Shown here piece by piece: positions 36,761 to 50,628 of a stretch of 64,000 bases of DNA (the first letter of the stretch is position 1; every line of letters starts with the position of its first letter). The position numbers and the translations under genes were made by a program. Below the pieces are notes generated by a model that was not told the DNA's origin, searched no databases, and was given only the letters and a program-made list of their open reading frames with translations. Source of the DNA: Linepithema humile (lineage: Eukaryota; Arthropoda; Insecta; Hymenoptera; Formicidae). Location of the stretch: the NCBI RefSeq assembly GCF_040581485.1, contig NC_090130.1:29985418-30049417 (forward strand), read 5' to 3'.

Positions 36761-38700
36761 GCGGGCGATCCGCTAAAATGAGAGAAAATAGAGAAAGAAA
36801 GAAGAAAAGGGATCGAAGGTCCGAGGAGGAGGAATCGCGATACCATAATATCGCGGTTATACCAGGGTCTGTCTCTTTTCAAATAATTCAAAAACCGGCC
36901 GATCGAACATATATTCCTGAGCCGACTCGCAGCTCGTACCGTGTAATTATCGTAGAAGGGCCCAACAGACCCTGAATCGCTGAATGCCCGCAGTGGTGGT
37001 CAACCTCGGTCGTGCGGCCTTCGTGCGGATCGATCGTGAATTCGCAACGGCGCGATCAAATCGCACAAATAACCGATAAAGCCCATTATTATTGATTACT
37101 AGATGCGATTACTCAGCGTGATTATTCAGCTTTAACTCTCAGGTAAATATTACAATATTACTTTCGACGAAAAATACGATTAGATCACGATAAAATATAC
37201 GAGCAAATAATGAATTTTTATTTTGCTCAATATCTACATCTTTTTATTTATACTTGCGAAAATTTAAGAAAAAAATAATGTGAAGTAAAATTTTCATTTT
37301 AAAACCAGTGGAACAAAACGATATGATGCAAAACTAAGAAAACAATGTACACTTTTTGATATAAACTTTTTCTTTTATCAATGTGCAACCGCTCTTCATC
37401 AACGTGCAGAGGTGGGCGATCTATGCGAGAATTCGTGGATCAAGATTACGCGATTCGCACGAAGCCGCAGTGGTACGACCTGTTAGATCATATTGTACGT
37501 TTGTCCCTTACCTTCTCTACGGGGCGGTGCAAGGATCCAGCTGTGGCTCTCCCCAAGGTCCTCGCGCAGGATACACGCCTCGTCGCGCAATCGATCCGAC
37601 CGATTTCTTTTGCGGGACCCTGCGATAAATCACTAATCTTTATCACAATTCCAAATATTTTTCATTCTTATATTTAATTAATTAAATGTGCGAAATATTA
37701 AAATATAAAAAATTTTATAATATAAGTTTTTTTCACACATTTGGCAAACTGTTGATTCGTAAAGTTGAAAGACAAATAACAATTTCGACCGTCTAAAGAC
37801 TGATGGTAGCGCGAAATATCAGTTTCTTTACTTTTCACAGATTTTTTTATCTTATCTGTTTCTCTTTCTCTAATCGTAAAATCTGCCTATAAAAATACCA
37901 GCATTTCTTTATCGTTCTATGTGATCGGCGCAAATATCTTCCCCTCCTTCGCTTAGAATCCGTTCTCGAAACAGTGCGATTGTCTAATTTATGTTTGAGT
38001 AAACACTCGATAAAAATCTCTGCTTCTCTTTTCTGTGCACAACGTATTTGTTATCAATCTTTAACTCATTAATTGATTACTATCATTCGATTTATCCAAA
38101 TAGACTGTAGAATTTATATACAAAATCCAATTATGTAGTAAAGCGGCGTAGTAAAGTTCTACCTTCATCCTGTGCCATAAGGTGCCTAGATTTATCATTT
38201 CTCGCTTTCCTCGTCAGGGATGAAATTTAAATATAGCAACGGTTGTCGCTGCGGCAACCCCTCGCTTAAAATGCTTGCACTCGCGTCTTTTCCCGATGTT
38301 CCCACGACAATGTGGGACGTATTTGAGAAAAGAAAAAAGATCTAAGAAGGGTTACGGACGGATCGTCGTCCTTCGAGAGTTAGTTGGATCAGGAGGACTT
38401 CCGGCGCGATAAAAAGTTTTTTCCTCGTCGCGGTGTAACCCCGGTGTACTTTTTCCGTCGCTTTCCGAAGGGTGCGCGCGTAGGAGAAATATGAGACAGG
38501 CATGTCATTTAGCGCGACATCAGGTATGTTCATAGCGACTCGATTAACGTCGTATACAGAAATCTTTGAGAAATTAAATTTGTGTGAATTTACAACAAAA
38601 TCAAAGCCTAATTAAAATAAATAAAACAATGCAATAAAATTAATTCTAATTTTCTAAAAACTATTTAATTATTTAATAATTTATAACAGTTAAAACTGCC
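36761..38700. other. Two small GC-richer islands with short frames in AT-rich DNA
   Basis: At 36778-36975 a 65-codon ATG frame (tail VIIVEGPNRP) lies in a GC-richer island. At 37381-37677 a 98-codon ATG frame (start MCNRSSSTC) does likewise; its minus strand is also open between an acceptor-like TTATCGCAG near 37620 and a donor-like GAAG/GTAAGG near 37516. Neither is recognised. Islands of raised GC flanked by AT-rich DNA can mark exons, so both are noted, but no phase-consistent model was found. Confidence 0.25.
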
Positions 38701-40580
38701 TTCAGGCAACTGACTTCTCTCATAGGACACCTGCTTTAACGTCTATTCGAGAGAATTTTATAGATCCATCCTTACAAAATGAAAACGCATAAAAAAAAGA
38801 AACTATTAAAAAGATTCTCATGCCGTTCAATCATTAAGATTTTCACGCCGTCGTGGAACTCTTTTACCGGCATCGTTTGATCGATGGATCCGAGAGAAAC
38901 CCCTTCCCGATAGCCGCTGGAAAATCTCGCGATGATGAGAGGAGGGTGTGAGGAGGAAAGAAAAAAAAATTATCGAGGAATCTGAAAAACGGAGAAATCT
39001 CGAAAGAGACGATGAGAAATCGGTTGATCGACGCACGAACGACGTATAAAAGGCGAGAATGATTAATCGTCACGCAGATCGTTAAGGCGGCCTGAGATTT
39101 ACTCGAGTCGAGAATTTTCCCCCGGTATTTTTCTCTTTTTTGTCGCCGATCGTTCAGGGGGGTCACGTTTACCCGGCTCGCGGAAGTTCCGGCGCAAATT
39201 ACCGAAACCAAATCTCCTCGCTCGGCGAGCGGAAGCGGGACTTACTTGAGCGCAACTTGTGCATTAAATTACGAGGGTTGTCGCAACCCACTCTCCAAAA
39301 TTACCCTACTTCCCACAACCTGTAACGTGCCCGGTTGCGCATTTCCAAGAGTGCGGGAGACGACGTAGAAAAAAAAGCGACGAAAAAACACCCTCTTAGA
39401 TTTGTCAGTTCGTGTGAACCAGCAAAGAAAATTATGTCTCTCCACTCTTGAGTTAATTTGACTAGCTTTAGTGTTTCTTGATTTATGCGATCAATAAGTA
39501 GTAAGATAAATGACACGTAGAAAGTATAAAAGTAATTAGCGGCACGGAAAAGAATATTGCAAAGCGCTTTAAAAGATGTTAGTGAGTTTTTTTTTTCTCG
39601 AAGAAAGAAATTAAATTTTTAACTTGTTTTAAGAAAACAATTAATTTATAATTTATCACACAAAAGATGAGCAGAAAATTTAAAAAAATATACTCTTGTG
39701 CTTCCTTGCAGAGATTTCTCTACGGAAAGCGCGAAGTGAGTTCAATGAACCGTAATCGACATATTTGTAATTCTAAAATTACGGGACGCCCGATAAGTTG
39801 AACCGAACGGGCCGAATCTCCCGAATGAGGGGCCATGTGCGCGTTTGTGCCTCGAGAATGGTCGAAGAGATCTAGTGGCGGGTACGGGATCTTCGAAGTC
39901 TGCTGTTTCTCAAGGAGACGCTATCTCATCGGGCGGGTTTTGCTCTCCAAAAGCCTCCGGGAATTATGAGGATAAAAGTGTTTTTAGCATACCGCGTGCA
40001 CTGACACAATGACAAATCATATTCTACGAGAGAATGACTTCATCATCGTGAAAGAAATTCGTCGAGATTTACATGTGCCGCAAAATGGCGTCAAGTTGTA
40101 TCGGAGACAGTAAATTTGAAATATAAAGAATGATTTCTCTTCTTGAAGTATTATTTTTTGAAGTTATAAACAATCTTTGCAAATTTCTCTTTCTTTCTTT
40201 TAAAGTACTCTTCGGTACAAAGCTATTCGCACTGTTGTAATCTTATCCCATGTCATGGTACACTTTTATGCGACTCGCTCATGAATTCTTACATGATTCG
40301 TACTTTATTCCCCCCTTCAGTCGGACACGCGTACGCATTCGGTACTTTCTATTATCTGAATCTATTTTTACGATGACTCCTCCTTTGAAAGCAGTTCCTT
40401 TCACGCCCGCTCGCTCCATAGACGATGCTAAGCCGATCGACGATCCCCGAAACAGGATTTTTTTGTCGCGCGTCGTAAGATCTTAAGAATTTCACGCGAG
40501 TCACGTTTTGGACGGGGGACCGTCGTGGAGGCGTAGAGCCGTGACTCGAGATTTTTCAGACACGATTGAAGAAGAGACGC
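38701..40580. other. Non-coding DNA
   Basis: A strong minus-strand acceptor (GATTTCTCCGTTTTTCAG) lies at about 38980 and is followed by a 37-codon open run (FLDNFFFFPP) before a stop. A minus-strand donor GTAAGT lies at about 39245. These could not be joined into a consistent gene. AT-rich at 39580-39700. Confidence 0.3.
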
Positions 40581-40995
40581 GAAATGTTTATATACAGGGT
40601 GTTTGGTATTGATATGTCTGTGGAATAATTGATTCCAAGATTCGCAAAACCATGTATTACATTTCCCAATGATTTTGCATTTAAATTGTGCAAAATGTTG
40701 CAAATAATCAGAAGAAAATTATATTTTTCGAGAAGAAATAATTATGCTAATTAAGTTTAATTTTTGCAAGAAATCTCGCACATACATACGCATTTGACAA
40801 AATAAACTGCATCTGACAATAATAATGTGTATAACTGAATTTATTGGGACTGTACGATCTCCAATGACAAACAAGACGCTTTAATCTTCTAACTGCCTTG
40901 TCGAAAAAGATTAAATTAGTTTGGTACGGCGTAGAAAATATTGTGGAATCCGTTAGCGTTATCGAACATATCTCTATGAGCATGCGGCTCGTCTG
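40581..40995. mobile_element. Possible transposon fragment starting TATACAGGGTGTTTGGT
   Basis: Near 40593 the sequence TATATACAGGGTGTTTGGTA matches, from memory, the terminal motif of repeats common in insect genomes. AT-rich DNA with a 78-codon minus-strand frame follows to about 40990. No second end or target-site duplication could be fixed, so the boundaries are guesses and the family is unassigned. Confidence 0.2.
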
Positions 40996-42600
40996 AGGTA
41001 GACACGATACATCTTAAACACGAATCTCCGAACGAAGTCACTTCGGCTAATCGAGCCAGTCACGATCAACAAGTAAACGCCCGTTTTGAGACAAGTCAAG
41101 ATTGAGTAGAATTATTCAATCATTGTCTCTTCTTCGGTCAAAGAGAAGAAAAATTCAAAATTAAACCATATATTAGATAGAAATCTTAATCAAATAAAAT
41201 ACAAGAAAGGTGTACCGTCATTCTGGTTTGGCCGAGTAATGGACGGTTAAACGGCGTCTTTACAAAGATGAAGACTGTCGCCTGAAATGTGTCTCGTCTC
41301 GAGAGGAATATTATCGACGCAAATGTCGGTATCAATGACACGACTGCGGAGAGCGGCAACGGTTATATACCCACGCACGATCGCGCTTAGAAACACAGGT
41401 TTCAAGACCGCGGCAGGGTGTACAGCTGTTACGCGCGGCAGCTGACAGAAGAAAGGGGTTAAGGACCCCGGTGTATCCGTAGACGAGGAGAGAAGAGTCG
41501 AATACGCGGAAGGAGGGGTTCCGATGAAGAAGGATCGTCGCGAGGAAGGGCAAGGAGGTGGCTCTCTCCGCGGGGCCATTCACGATCCCTGCGCAACCCC
41601 ACAAGAAGGATCTTCTCGCTCGTCTCGCTCTTCTGGTCCCGGGGCCCTTCGCGATTTCTGGATTTCCGCGTCTTTAGTAACCCGAGAACCGAAAACAGTT
41701 GGGCAGGTAGCCTCGCTGGAGAAGAAACGAGCGAAGAAGGGGACCAAGCGTACCCTTCCAGCGAGAACCCTTTGAAGCGACGTGTGCAACCCTGAGCGGC
41801 GAGCGATCTCTGCGATTACGACAAAAAAAAAAAAATTGTGCAAGATGACATCTCGTGCTCCCCCCCTTTTCATTCCCCACCCCCCGCTCGCCTATTCTCC
41901 TTTCTTCCTCCCGCGACGCCAACTTCTTCCAGGATGACGGAACCCCGCCGTTACCTGACTACCAAAAAATACCAGCTGTATTTTCTCTAGAGATTTTCGG
42001 ATGGCGTCACCGACCCCCCCCCCCTCCCCTCCCCTCCTCGCTTCTCTCCTTCGCGACTGACGTGACGCGGCCTCTCTCTCCGTCCGACCGTCTCTCTCGC
42101 TTTCGTGCCGTTGTACTCTATCTCGGGCCACAGTCTGGTTTACGAGCTCGCGGCTTTTGATCGAGTTTGACGCTAGATCTTGATACTGTCTGCGAGTAGA
42201 CGCTGATCCCGCATCGGTGTCGGTTTCGCGCTGGTATTGTCGATCGGGTTTATACGACGACAAAGAATACCGAGGATTGCGGCGAAGGGGGCCGAATACT
42301 GACGCGTTTGCGTGAAACATTTTGCAATATTTTTACAATAATAATAAGTAAACGTTACTTAATTTTAAACTGTTAGCAGAAGAATGAATACCGCGTAGTA
42401 GACTTTATTTTTATTTCAGTACTGTTTTTAAAAATTTACTTTTGTTTATTTAATTTTCATGGAACATAATGTATTACAGAAAGCTTCGTATTTTGTTGTA
42501 TCTCCCGCCTTTTATTCTCGTATTTTTTTTTGCCGCGCAAGAGAGACAACGGATGAGCCTTTTAGCGCGGCGATAGAATCCTCTCCTTTATTTAAATCCC
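40996..42600. other. Non-coding DNA, CG-rich and CT-rich
   Basis: 41240-41780 is CG-rich with frames open on both strands. 41850-42100 is C- and CT-rich, including a C run near 42017-42024. An A run lies at 41822-41834. No gene is supported. Confidence 0.35.
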
Positions 42601-43050
42601 GCCACTTTATTTGACCCCTTGATGCTTCGTAAAAAACGCTAGAAAAGTTGAAAGTCCCGTACCTTTTTCCCAGGACTCAGGTATATCCCGCGGTTCTAGG
42701 TAGGCACCCGGTGGATACCCGGGGTTCCCTGCTTAAATCCAGGATCTTGTCTCTCTATTTGAATAAGATTCATCCTGTTTATCATTTTCTACGATTTCAC
42801 CCCTCTGCGTCGCGGCAAAGGCCTCACCCTTTCGCCCGCGACGCACGTTGCCTCGGGTACGTGCATTATACGTAAAAATCTTTTCCCAAGGGGTGAAATA
42901 ATCACCCCTTCTCGCACTTTTACCCCTTCAGTCGTCAGTTTCAGACGTCAAATTAGAATTTTGTACGGACCGGTTGGATGAAAATTTGATTTTCACCTGG
43001 TACCCTTTCCCCTTTTTTTTCCGTACCACCCCTTTCTTACCATTGTTCGC
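42600..43050. repeat. Cluster of CCCCTT-type motifs with a perfect hairpin
   Basis: CCCCTT or close variants recur at about 42615, 42802, 42905, 42923, 43008 and 43030. At 42888-42910, AAGGGGTGA and TCACCCCTT form a perfect 9-bp stem with a 5-base loop. The motif density suggests a degenerate minisatellite or a cluster of zinc-finger-type binding sites; neither is proven. Confidence 0.4.
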
Positions 43051-45450
43051 GGCCACGTTTATCCCTCTCCTCTTAACCGCAGTCGCGCAACAATACACGT
43101 ATTTCCGTTAATATTGTATAATTTCTTAATACACAAGAACAAAATTTTTTAAAATTAGCTAAAATTTTTAGAAGTATTGTATTACAAGTTGTATTTGCAT
43201 TGCAATAATTCTTACAAATTTTTATTTTTGATATACAGATTTTTCAAGGTTCTCAAGCTTTCCATTTGTAACTGAAATACGTACGTTGATGAGTCGTCGA
43301 CTGAACCCCTACCGTTTCCTCGTTCTCATCGATTTCACGATAGAAAAAAATCATCGATTAAAACCCGTTTCTGAGAAGAAACGCAGGATTCGTTGTAGCG
43401 AGGGTCGCGACCTTTTTTATAAAAAAAAAAAACCTGGCTCCTCTCGGAAGCGAATGATCGCGTCTCGGACCCCTGACGCACCAGATGACAAATGAATTTC
43501 TGGACTCGATCGCATCCACTCGAAACCAACTCGACACCGCGCTGCACTCGCCGTTTCCTTGAGCGTCGTCGAATTTGATCGATGGAGAGGCGCGATCACG
43601 CGTGGAAAATTCGCACCGAGCAATCCGCGCGTCGCATCATTCGGGTTTTCACGGGCATTCGTCGTACGTATCATACAGCAGAACTTTGCGACGAGATATC
43701 GGCGGGACGGGAAAACGCGAGTCCTGTTACCTCTTTTTTTTCTCCCCCTCCTATCTCGCTCGTTCCGCGCACCACTGCGCTGGATCAGCGGGATTATTTA
43801 TTTTCGGTATGTCAAAACGAGTGACTGATGACGCCACGATGCTAATTTTCAACATGTGGGAACTGGTGGGATCGTTACCAGATAATAAAAACCACATACG
43901 AATAAGAGTCGACCGGCAGGATACGGAATTGGAAAAAGTCAAGGCAGCGATGCGCATCCGATTTCTTGGAACAAGGGATAGCGAATTGTCAAACGTTTTA
44001 ACAATGGATAGTGTTCCGTTGAACATTATGTCCAAATGAAACAAAAGAAACGGGTATAATTTTGACATATCACTTTTACTCATCAAATTTGGAAAAAATC
44101 AAAAATAGGATCACTATATGAGATTAAAAAAAATTATTCAAAATTTGCACGAAATAAGATATTTTTCAATAAGACGACTATTTATTTGTAGAGTTGCGTG
44201 CGTTTTAAAATCAGGGGAAACGATTGCTCGTTGAACAGCGAAATAATCGTTATACCCAGTGAAATGCCGAGTATCCGTAAAAATACTGGTTCTTCTTCTT
44301 CTCGCTCGTCGAATAACGCGCAAAGAAAAAAATAAAAGCAAGATAAAAAGAGGAACGTGTGGCGAAGAAACCTCAAAATCAAATATTGATTCTCGGTTAT
44401 GCGCGCGTAGAGCGTCACGCGATGCCGGGCCGCCTTTATTAAGTGATTACTCTCATTAGCTTGCACGCGATGCGCTTTGTGGCGGTCATTACAAGCCGAT
44501 GGGACACAAAATAGCTACTCTTGTTCCTCTTTCCGATATAAACTCTCGCATTTGTTTGCTATTAATTGCATAATTTATAATTCTTTAAATATTATTTCTT
44601 TATTAAATAAATAAATATATAAAAAGAAAATATATACCAATAGTTTTTTATCAAGAGGAATAATATACGCGTCCCATCATTAATATCATGTACAACGGAG
44701 CTTCGTGACACTTTTCTCTTGTAATTCCTATCGCGCTTTTTTCGCATCGCTGCATCATATGCAAAATGAGTCCCTTCAGATGGAACAAAGTTGCAGCGAA
44801 CAAAAAGGAATCCCTTGTTACTTCGTTACGAGGGTGTCGATACCGTATGCTCTTAAATAGTGCTGTATCATTAATATTGTTATCGATTAAAAGTCAATGC
44901 CTTATAGATCTGAATTTATATTGAATTTAAATAATATTATTCACAGCCGCTGCGCGATGATAAACGAATTGCCTCTATTTGACCCTTAAATGTAACACTA
45001 CTCCGACTGTGGGACTTCGAATGTTTACTTCAAATTTAAACAGCGACAGAGTGTTTGATGCACGTATTAAATCACAGGGTCGAGAAACGCTACAGAAATA
45101 CAACTTATACGATAAGACATCAAACGTGACCGCTCAAACCGTAGAGTAAATCTATTAGACATCATAACTTTATAGCGTCTTATCGTTAGAAATTTTAATG
45201 TTATAAAAATATTATATTTAATAGTTAATAAATGTTTCACTATCGTCAGCGAAAATCGGAAAATATTTTAAATCTTTATAAAATATTGATATTTTATCGT
45301 TTGATATAATTGATACGATTGCAATGCGAATATGTCATTAGCAATTTTTATATTTTTATATAGAAAAGTCAAAATTTCTTTTGCTAATTTTTGCAAATAC
45401 GTGAATCATCTGCGATAAACATCTCCGAAAAGAAGAAAAATAATATCAAT
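43051..45450. other. Non-coding DNA
   Basis: AT-rich with a CG-richer section at 43500-44040. There a plus-strand frame (from about 43810, start MSKRVTDDAT, to 44039) and a minus-strand frame overlap fully. No splice support. 44560-45420 is AT-rich and featureless. Confidence 0.35.
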
Positions 45451-47450
45451 CGACCTGCGAACCGATTAGCCCCGGACGGTTAGCGTCAACGCGGTCGCGG
45501 TCGACTTTTTGCGTCGCGGTTTTCACTGACGCTTATTTCGCCTTTTCTCCCCCTCCGCCCCCATTGCTCCTTCGATCGGTCGACTCGTCCATTTGCTCGT
45601 CATGGCTTGAATTCTTCCCAGCCGACCGACCGGACGACGAACCAGCCATTTGGAATTCGATCAGAAATACTTAAGGTGGCGTCTGTTGCTTCCCTCCACC
45701 CCGAACCACAACCCCTGTCGCCCTGCTCTTTTGCGGCCCCGCACACACTTCTCCCCAAGGCTCCGTAAGTCACCGATCGGTCCCCACCAATGGATTAAGC
45801 GCCGCTCGACATCGGGTGGACGAGCTTTCGGGCTCTTACCGGCCCGTCGCGACGTTCCCAAAGACTACCGAAAGAATTTAAATTAGTCGCGGCATATCGA
45901 ACTGGCTAAAATTAATTGATTTATGGTTGCCAACTGTCTACCGCGAAGGCTGAGGCGCGTCGCTATTGGTTCAACTTGCCCGACTTAATCAATACAATTA
46001 ATAGTAAGTCAAAATATTAACGAATGTGCATATTTTTTTACTCTTTTGAAGATTCTTTTAATTATTTTTGAGAGAAAAGATATTCTACGTTTGATATTCA
46101 CTTGTAGTCGATGAATCATTCTTAAATATAAGTGTATTGTAATTCCAAAACAATTTGCATTTTCTAGCCATTAATAAAAAATGATAATCATGTTTTTAAT
46201 TTTATCATAAAATTGAATTATTTTTGTTAAATATATATGCAAAAATATTTAATTTGTGCCACGCAAATCTATGTAATTGTTTAAATTATTGTATAATAAA
46301 AATATAATGTTGATCTTTAATTGTTAATTGCCTAACGAGTATATACATTCATGTTAAGTGCAATCGCCTTTAGTATTCAACAAGTCTCAACATTGAATAT
46401 TTTTACGAATATGACATATATCATTATATATAATCATCGCGTAATGATTAATCGTTTCTGCGATCAAGAATGCCAGCAGCTTCAAACAAGTATGTAGAAC
46501 CGGATATACGTCGCGTAACCATTTGAACAAATGTTAAGAAATTCTAACACCCAAACGGTTGTGACTACTTTTGCTCGACTCATCGAATACTAATCGTTTT
46601 TCAACATATAGGGCCTTTGAACTTTCGACGAAAAGGCAGTGCCTCATCGATAGGTTACGCACGCGTGTACATAACTCTTTGAAGTGCCGCTTCGTGTCCC
46701 TAATCTCGATGTGGAATACTGCCCGACGAGCCTGCTGATGGTCATACTTTTATATCTTTGTACACAAGTAGAAATAATTAGTAATGTGTAAAATGATTAA
46801 GAACGCCATCTAGTAAATTGTCAATTACGGTTCTGTAACCACTGTTGGAATAGATCTTTAGTCAACGGCGTTTATAATGATTCCATTTAAGCGTTGAGAC
46901 TACCAACATCTGGTATGGTCTGATCATCTGTCTCTTTTACCATCCTCATGCAGGCTTCGACGTTAGCGACGTCCTACAGAAATAGCTTGCCACGCCACGA
47001 CTGGTGCAAAATGTAATTTTGCTCCAATTATAATAGATCTTTGCAAATAAAATTATACAATTAAACATTTTATTTAGATATATAACTGAATTATTTTAAT
47101 TTCTGACGAGAAAAAAAATCAGTCGTTATGGTAATATCAACGAAGGATAACCAGCTTCTAAATTCACTATAGTCATGATAATATCGTTTATCACATCCGC
47201 GACAATTACATTTGCTATTAAAATAAATTAATTAAAAATAAATATGAATAAAAAATAACTGTATTTTTATTCACATTTTATTCAGTGTTATGATAAGTTT
47301 CATTTTTATTGCAACAATCAGTCTCAAGTTATTTTATCACACGCCTTGAAAATGTCAGGTGAAAATGATCACCTTAACTTGTTTAGAATAAAAATGCTTG
47401 CCGCAGAGAAATAGTACAGAGGAAAAGTTATAAAGTAACTCAGCGCGCTG
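45451..47450. other. Short CG-rich island, then a long AT-rich featureless block
   Basis: 45460-45900 is CG-rich with a 78-codon plus-strand frame and a 66-codon minus-strand frame over the same bases. 45990-47440 is AT-rich with no frame of 60 codons on either strand, the emptiest part of the window. Confidence 0.45.
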
Positions 47451-50400
47451 TTGTTTCGATAAGGTATATCTGGTAAATTGTAAGACGAGAGCAAACGTCT
47501 GCGCTTATAGTCCTCGGGGAGAGAGCAACGTGTCTATTGCGAGCAACTTTGTCGAAAGAATCCGACTCATACTTTCAACATCGTAATTACAGTCGACGCG
47601 ATTTATACAGCGGTTTCGACGTCCCGCGGGAAAGTTTGCCCCGATGCGGTGAGGTGAGGATAAGAACAAGCCCTTGAACAAACGAGACGACTCGCAACCT
47701 CCGAGAGGTCAAAGAGTACATCTACTCTCACGACGAGAGTTGTACAAAGGCGTAAAAAGAAGAAAAGCAACAGTAGTCCTGCGCCGATCTCTCCACAAGT
47801 TTCTCTGAGAGGTAGGTCGAGGATCTCCACACGAACTCTCCTTCAACAATCAGGAAGTCGTCAAAAGTCTGTCGGACGTGAAACACGTAAAGAGGAAGTG
47901 AGCATGATAATGAAAAAATAAGCTCTTAAAATGAGCTCTTTTTTTCCTCAGTCAGAGATATTCACAAAGTCACAGAGATTTTCGCAAAAGTTTAAACATA
48001 AAAATTTTTAAATCTAGACGTAATAAATCTTTCTAAGAGTGAAGCTTTCTAATCGCAAGGGAGAAACTAGTGGACACTCTACCAACCGAAAACTTTCCTT
48101 ATGCATAATCTCTTGCTCAGATTGTATCTCTATCCTAATCCTCACGTGGCTAATTTCGTAAATCCCACAGCAGTTCACACGTAATGTCAGCTTTGAATTA
48201 GACGCGAGTCAGGACTTTGTATTAGGCTGGTGCGAAGCTCTTGATTAAATATGGGACGATGCACCAATCTCACGGGAGGAAGCTGCGGATCTTCCAAATG
48301 AGAGAGAAGGAGAGAGAGAGAGAGAGAGAAAGGAAGAGAGAGCGGAAGGTCGACAGTGCGAAACCTCTGGTTTATTTCGAATCGATCGCAAGGCATGCTC
48401 GAGGGCGCTCGGGCTAATTCGGCTCGCATCGGCGATTCAAAACTGTTCGATTCGCAAAGTATCCACATCGCCCACCTCGTACGATAAACATCGCTGCTTC
48501 TCCTCTCCTTCTTTCACTCTCCCTTTCCACGAGATCGACTCTTCCGCGGTAAACGCGGTCAGAGATGCGCGACGATGGCGTTGCGCGTCTCTTAAGAAAT
48601 TTGGATCCCTCGATCAATACTGCGTCTCTTCTACGCCACCAACGCTATAAATGTATTATTATGTCTTTCCAAAAAATGTTCTCCCAATTCCCCGATTATA
48701 CTTGCAAATTTGAAAATTTCATAATATTTTGATTTTTTACATTCTCTTTATAAACTTTTTGATCTCTAAAAGCACCTTTAAGAGGCGGAAAATTCTTCCT
48801 AACAGTTTTTCGACATGAAAAATTCTACCTCGTCTCAGCAATTATGCTCGGAAAACGCTCGATAATAAGCACCGTTCGTGTGGTGTGCATAGAAAATAAA
48901 GGTGATAAAAGCATTTTTAACAATCGCTTGGAATCCGTGGAATAAGGTTCATTACGCGGAATAAAAGACAGACTGTCGAAACTGGCTCAACGCGGAAGCA
49001 AAGTAGCCGGAGTCGACTGCTCTGCGTTCCATTCTTGCGGAACTCGGAAACGACGGGCTAGAAAAGACCATGCCGCAAAGAATATCCTGAGGGAATCCAA
49101 TCAGAACGGGAAGCATCTAACCCCGCCGACCTCTCTTACAAATCTCGGGTACCTTCGCGCTCAACGAATTCCGAAGAAGATTTACACCGGCTACAGCGAA
49201 GAATTCCTCTTTATTAAGTGCAAACTGTCAGGACGTAGGCGGAAAGAATTTTATTATCTTGAATTTTATTGGTGCTGGCCTCTTATCGATTCCGCCGTAA
49301 TATCTTGTCCCGTTAAATTCATCACGGTATACGATTACATTATTCAACGTAACGACTTGTACAATTTAATCCTTAGGTGCGCGGCATTAAGTATGAAGAA
49401 TTTATGGCCCCCTGAATGCCAAAAGAAAATATTGCAAAATCGATAATGTATTTCAGGATTAACGTAGATATCAGCCAGACGAAAAAGTCTTTGGTACATT
49501 GAATCGGTACATTTCTACTGAATTTCCAGTCGAGTAAGCGTGAAATAATTCTTAGCATTTATCGTGCAACAATTTCATCCAATTTTCTGATCGATTCGCC
49601 TCGTTCTGAATAATGTTTCCCACCCCGACCCCGTGGAGCTGCTTCGCGAGTCAGCATCCCGAATCCATATTTTCGGATTGTATTCCGTGACAACGACGTT
49701 CTCCCCATTGCCACCGAAATTGCTGGAAGCCACCACACCGATCGATAACCGAAAAGATTTGGTCCACGAGACAGCGATGCGGAATTGAAGCTGTAGAAGT
49801 AAAGGGATCGCAGGTTGCGAATATAATCCTATCCGCTGAATCTAATCCCATAAGCGGATTCCTTAAAGACGTACGTAACATTAAATAAACAACAAAAGAA
49901 AGGGAATAAGTAGACGGAATATTTCAACGATTTTTATGCAAAGAGTATAAAAGAAAGAGTACGCGCGGGATCTTTTAACAATATTTATGCGAGTGACGTA
50001 CAGAAAGGACCGAACTGTACAAAGGACATGTCATACCATATTTATGTGAGATATCGATAGTCCGGCATTGACGCCAGACGTACTACCAAACATGGGATAT
50101 CGAGAAGATATAGGATAATCCGGGACGCAACGGGACGGGTAATGCCCCATACATATAAGGATCATCCCTCTTATCCGCAGAATAAATACAATAACGTCCG
50201 TTCGGCGCGCGAGTGTCCTGCGAATTGTTCGCGCGCGCACGGCTGATAAGCGTGGCTTGTGAAACGTTTTATTTACGGACGATGCTCTTCTTCGCACGCG
50301 AGCCTTTTTTTCCCGCGGCGTGTCGCCTATTGTAAAGTGTTTCACCGTGCAACATCCATAATCCAAAATCGATGCACCGCTGTTTCAATGCAAGTTTAAC

Positions 50401-50560
50401 GCCCCGTGACCGTGGTATTACGACGACAACGGACGTCGTAATCCGCGCGATTTCGAATTTAGGGGGATCGTCAATTTGATACGCTGTCGTCCGTACAACC
50501 CAAACGACATTGAAACTGCTGCCAATTTTTCATCTTTTCCGAATTGATTCCGATTATTTT
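47451..50560. other. Non-coding DNA with (AG)9
   Basis: An AG repeat lies at 48311-48328 in purine-rich DNA. Otherwise the composition is mixed, with a few short frames and no paired splice sites. Confidence 0.4.
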
Positions 50561-50592
50561 CGGCGAGAGGATGAAGGAGAAAATAAAAAAAG

Positions 50593-50628
<36 letters not shown>

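Noticed and set aside
37381..37677. Reverse-transcriptase-like string (YGAVQGSSCGSPQG) in one frame
   Set aside because: Only a loose resemblance to the PQG motif of LINE reverse transcriptases, in the wrong spacing and with no neighbouring catalytic motif in any frame.
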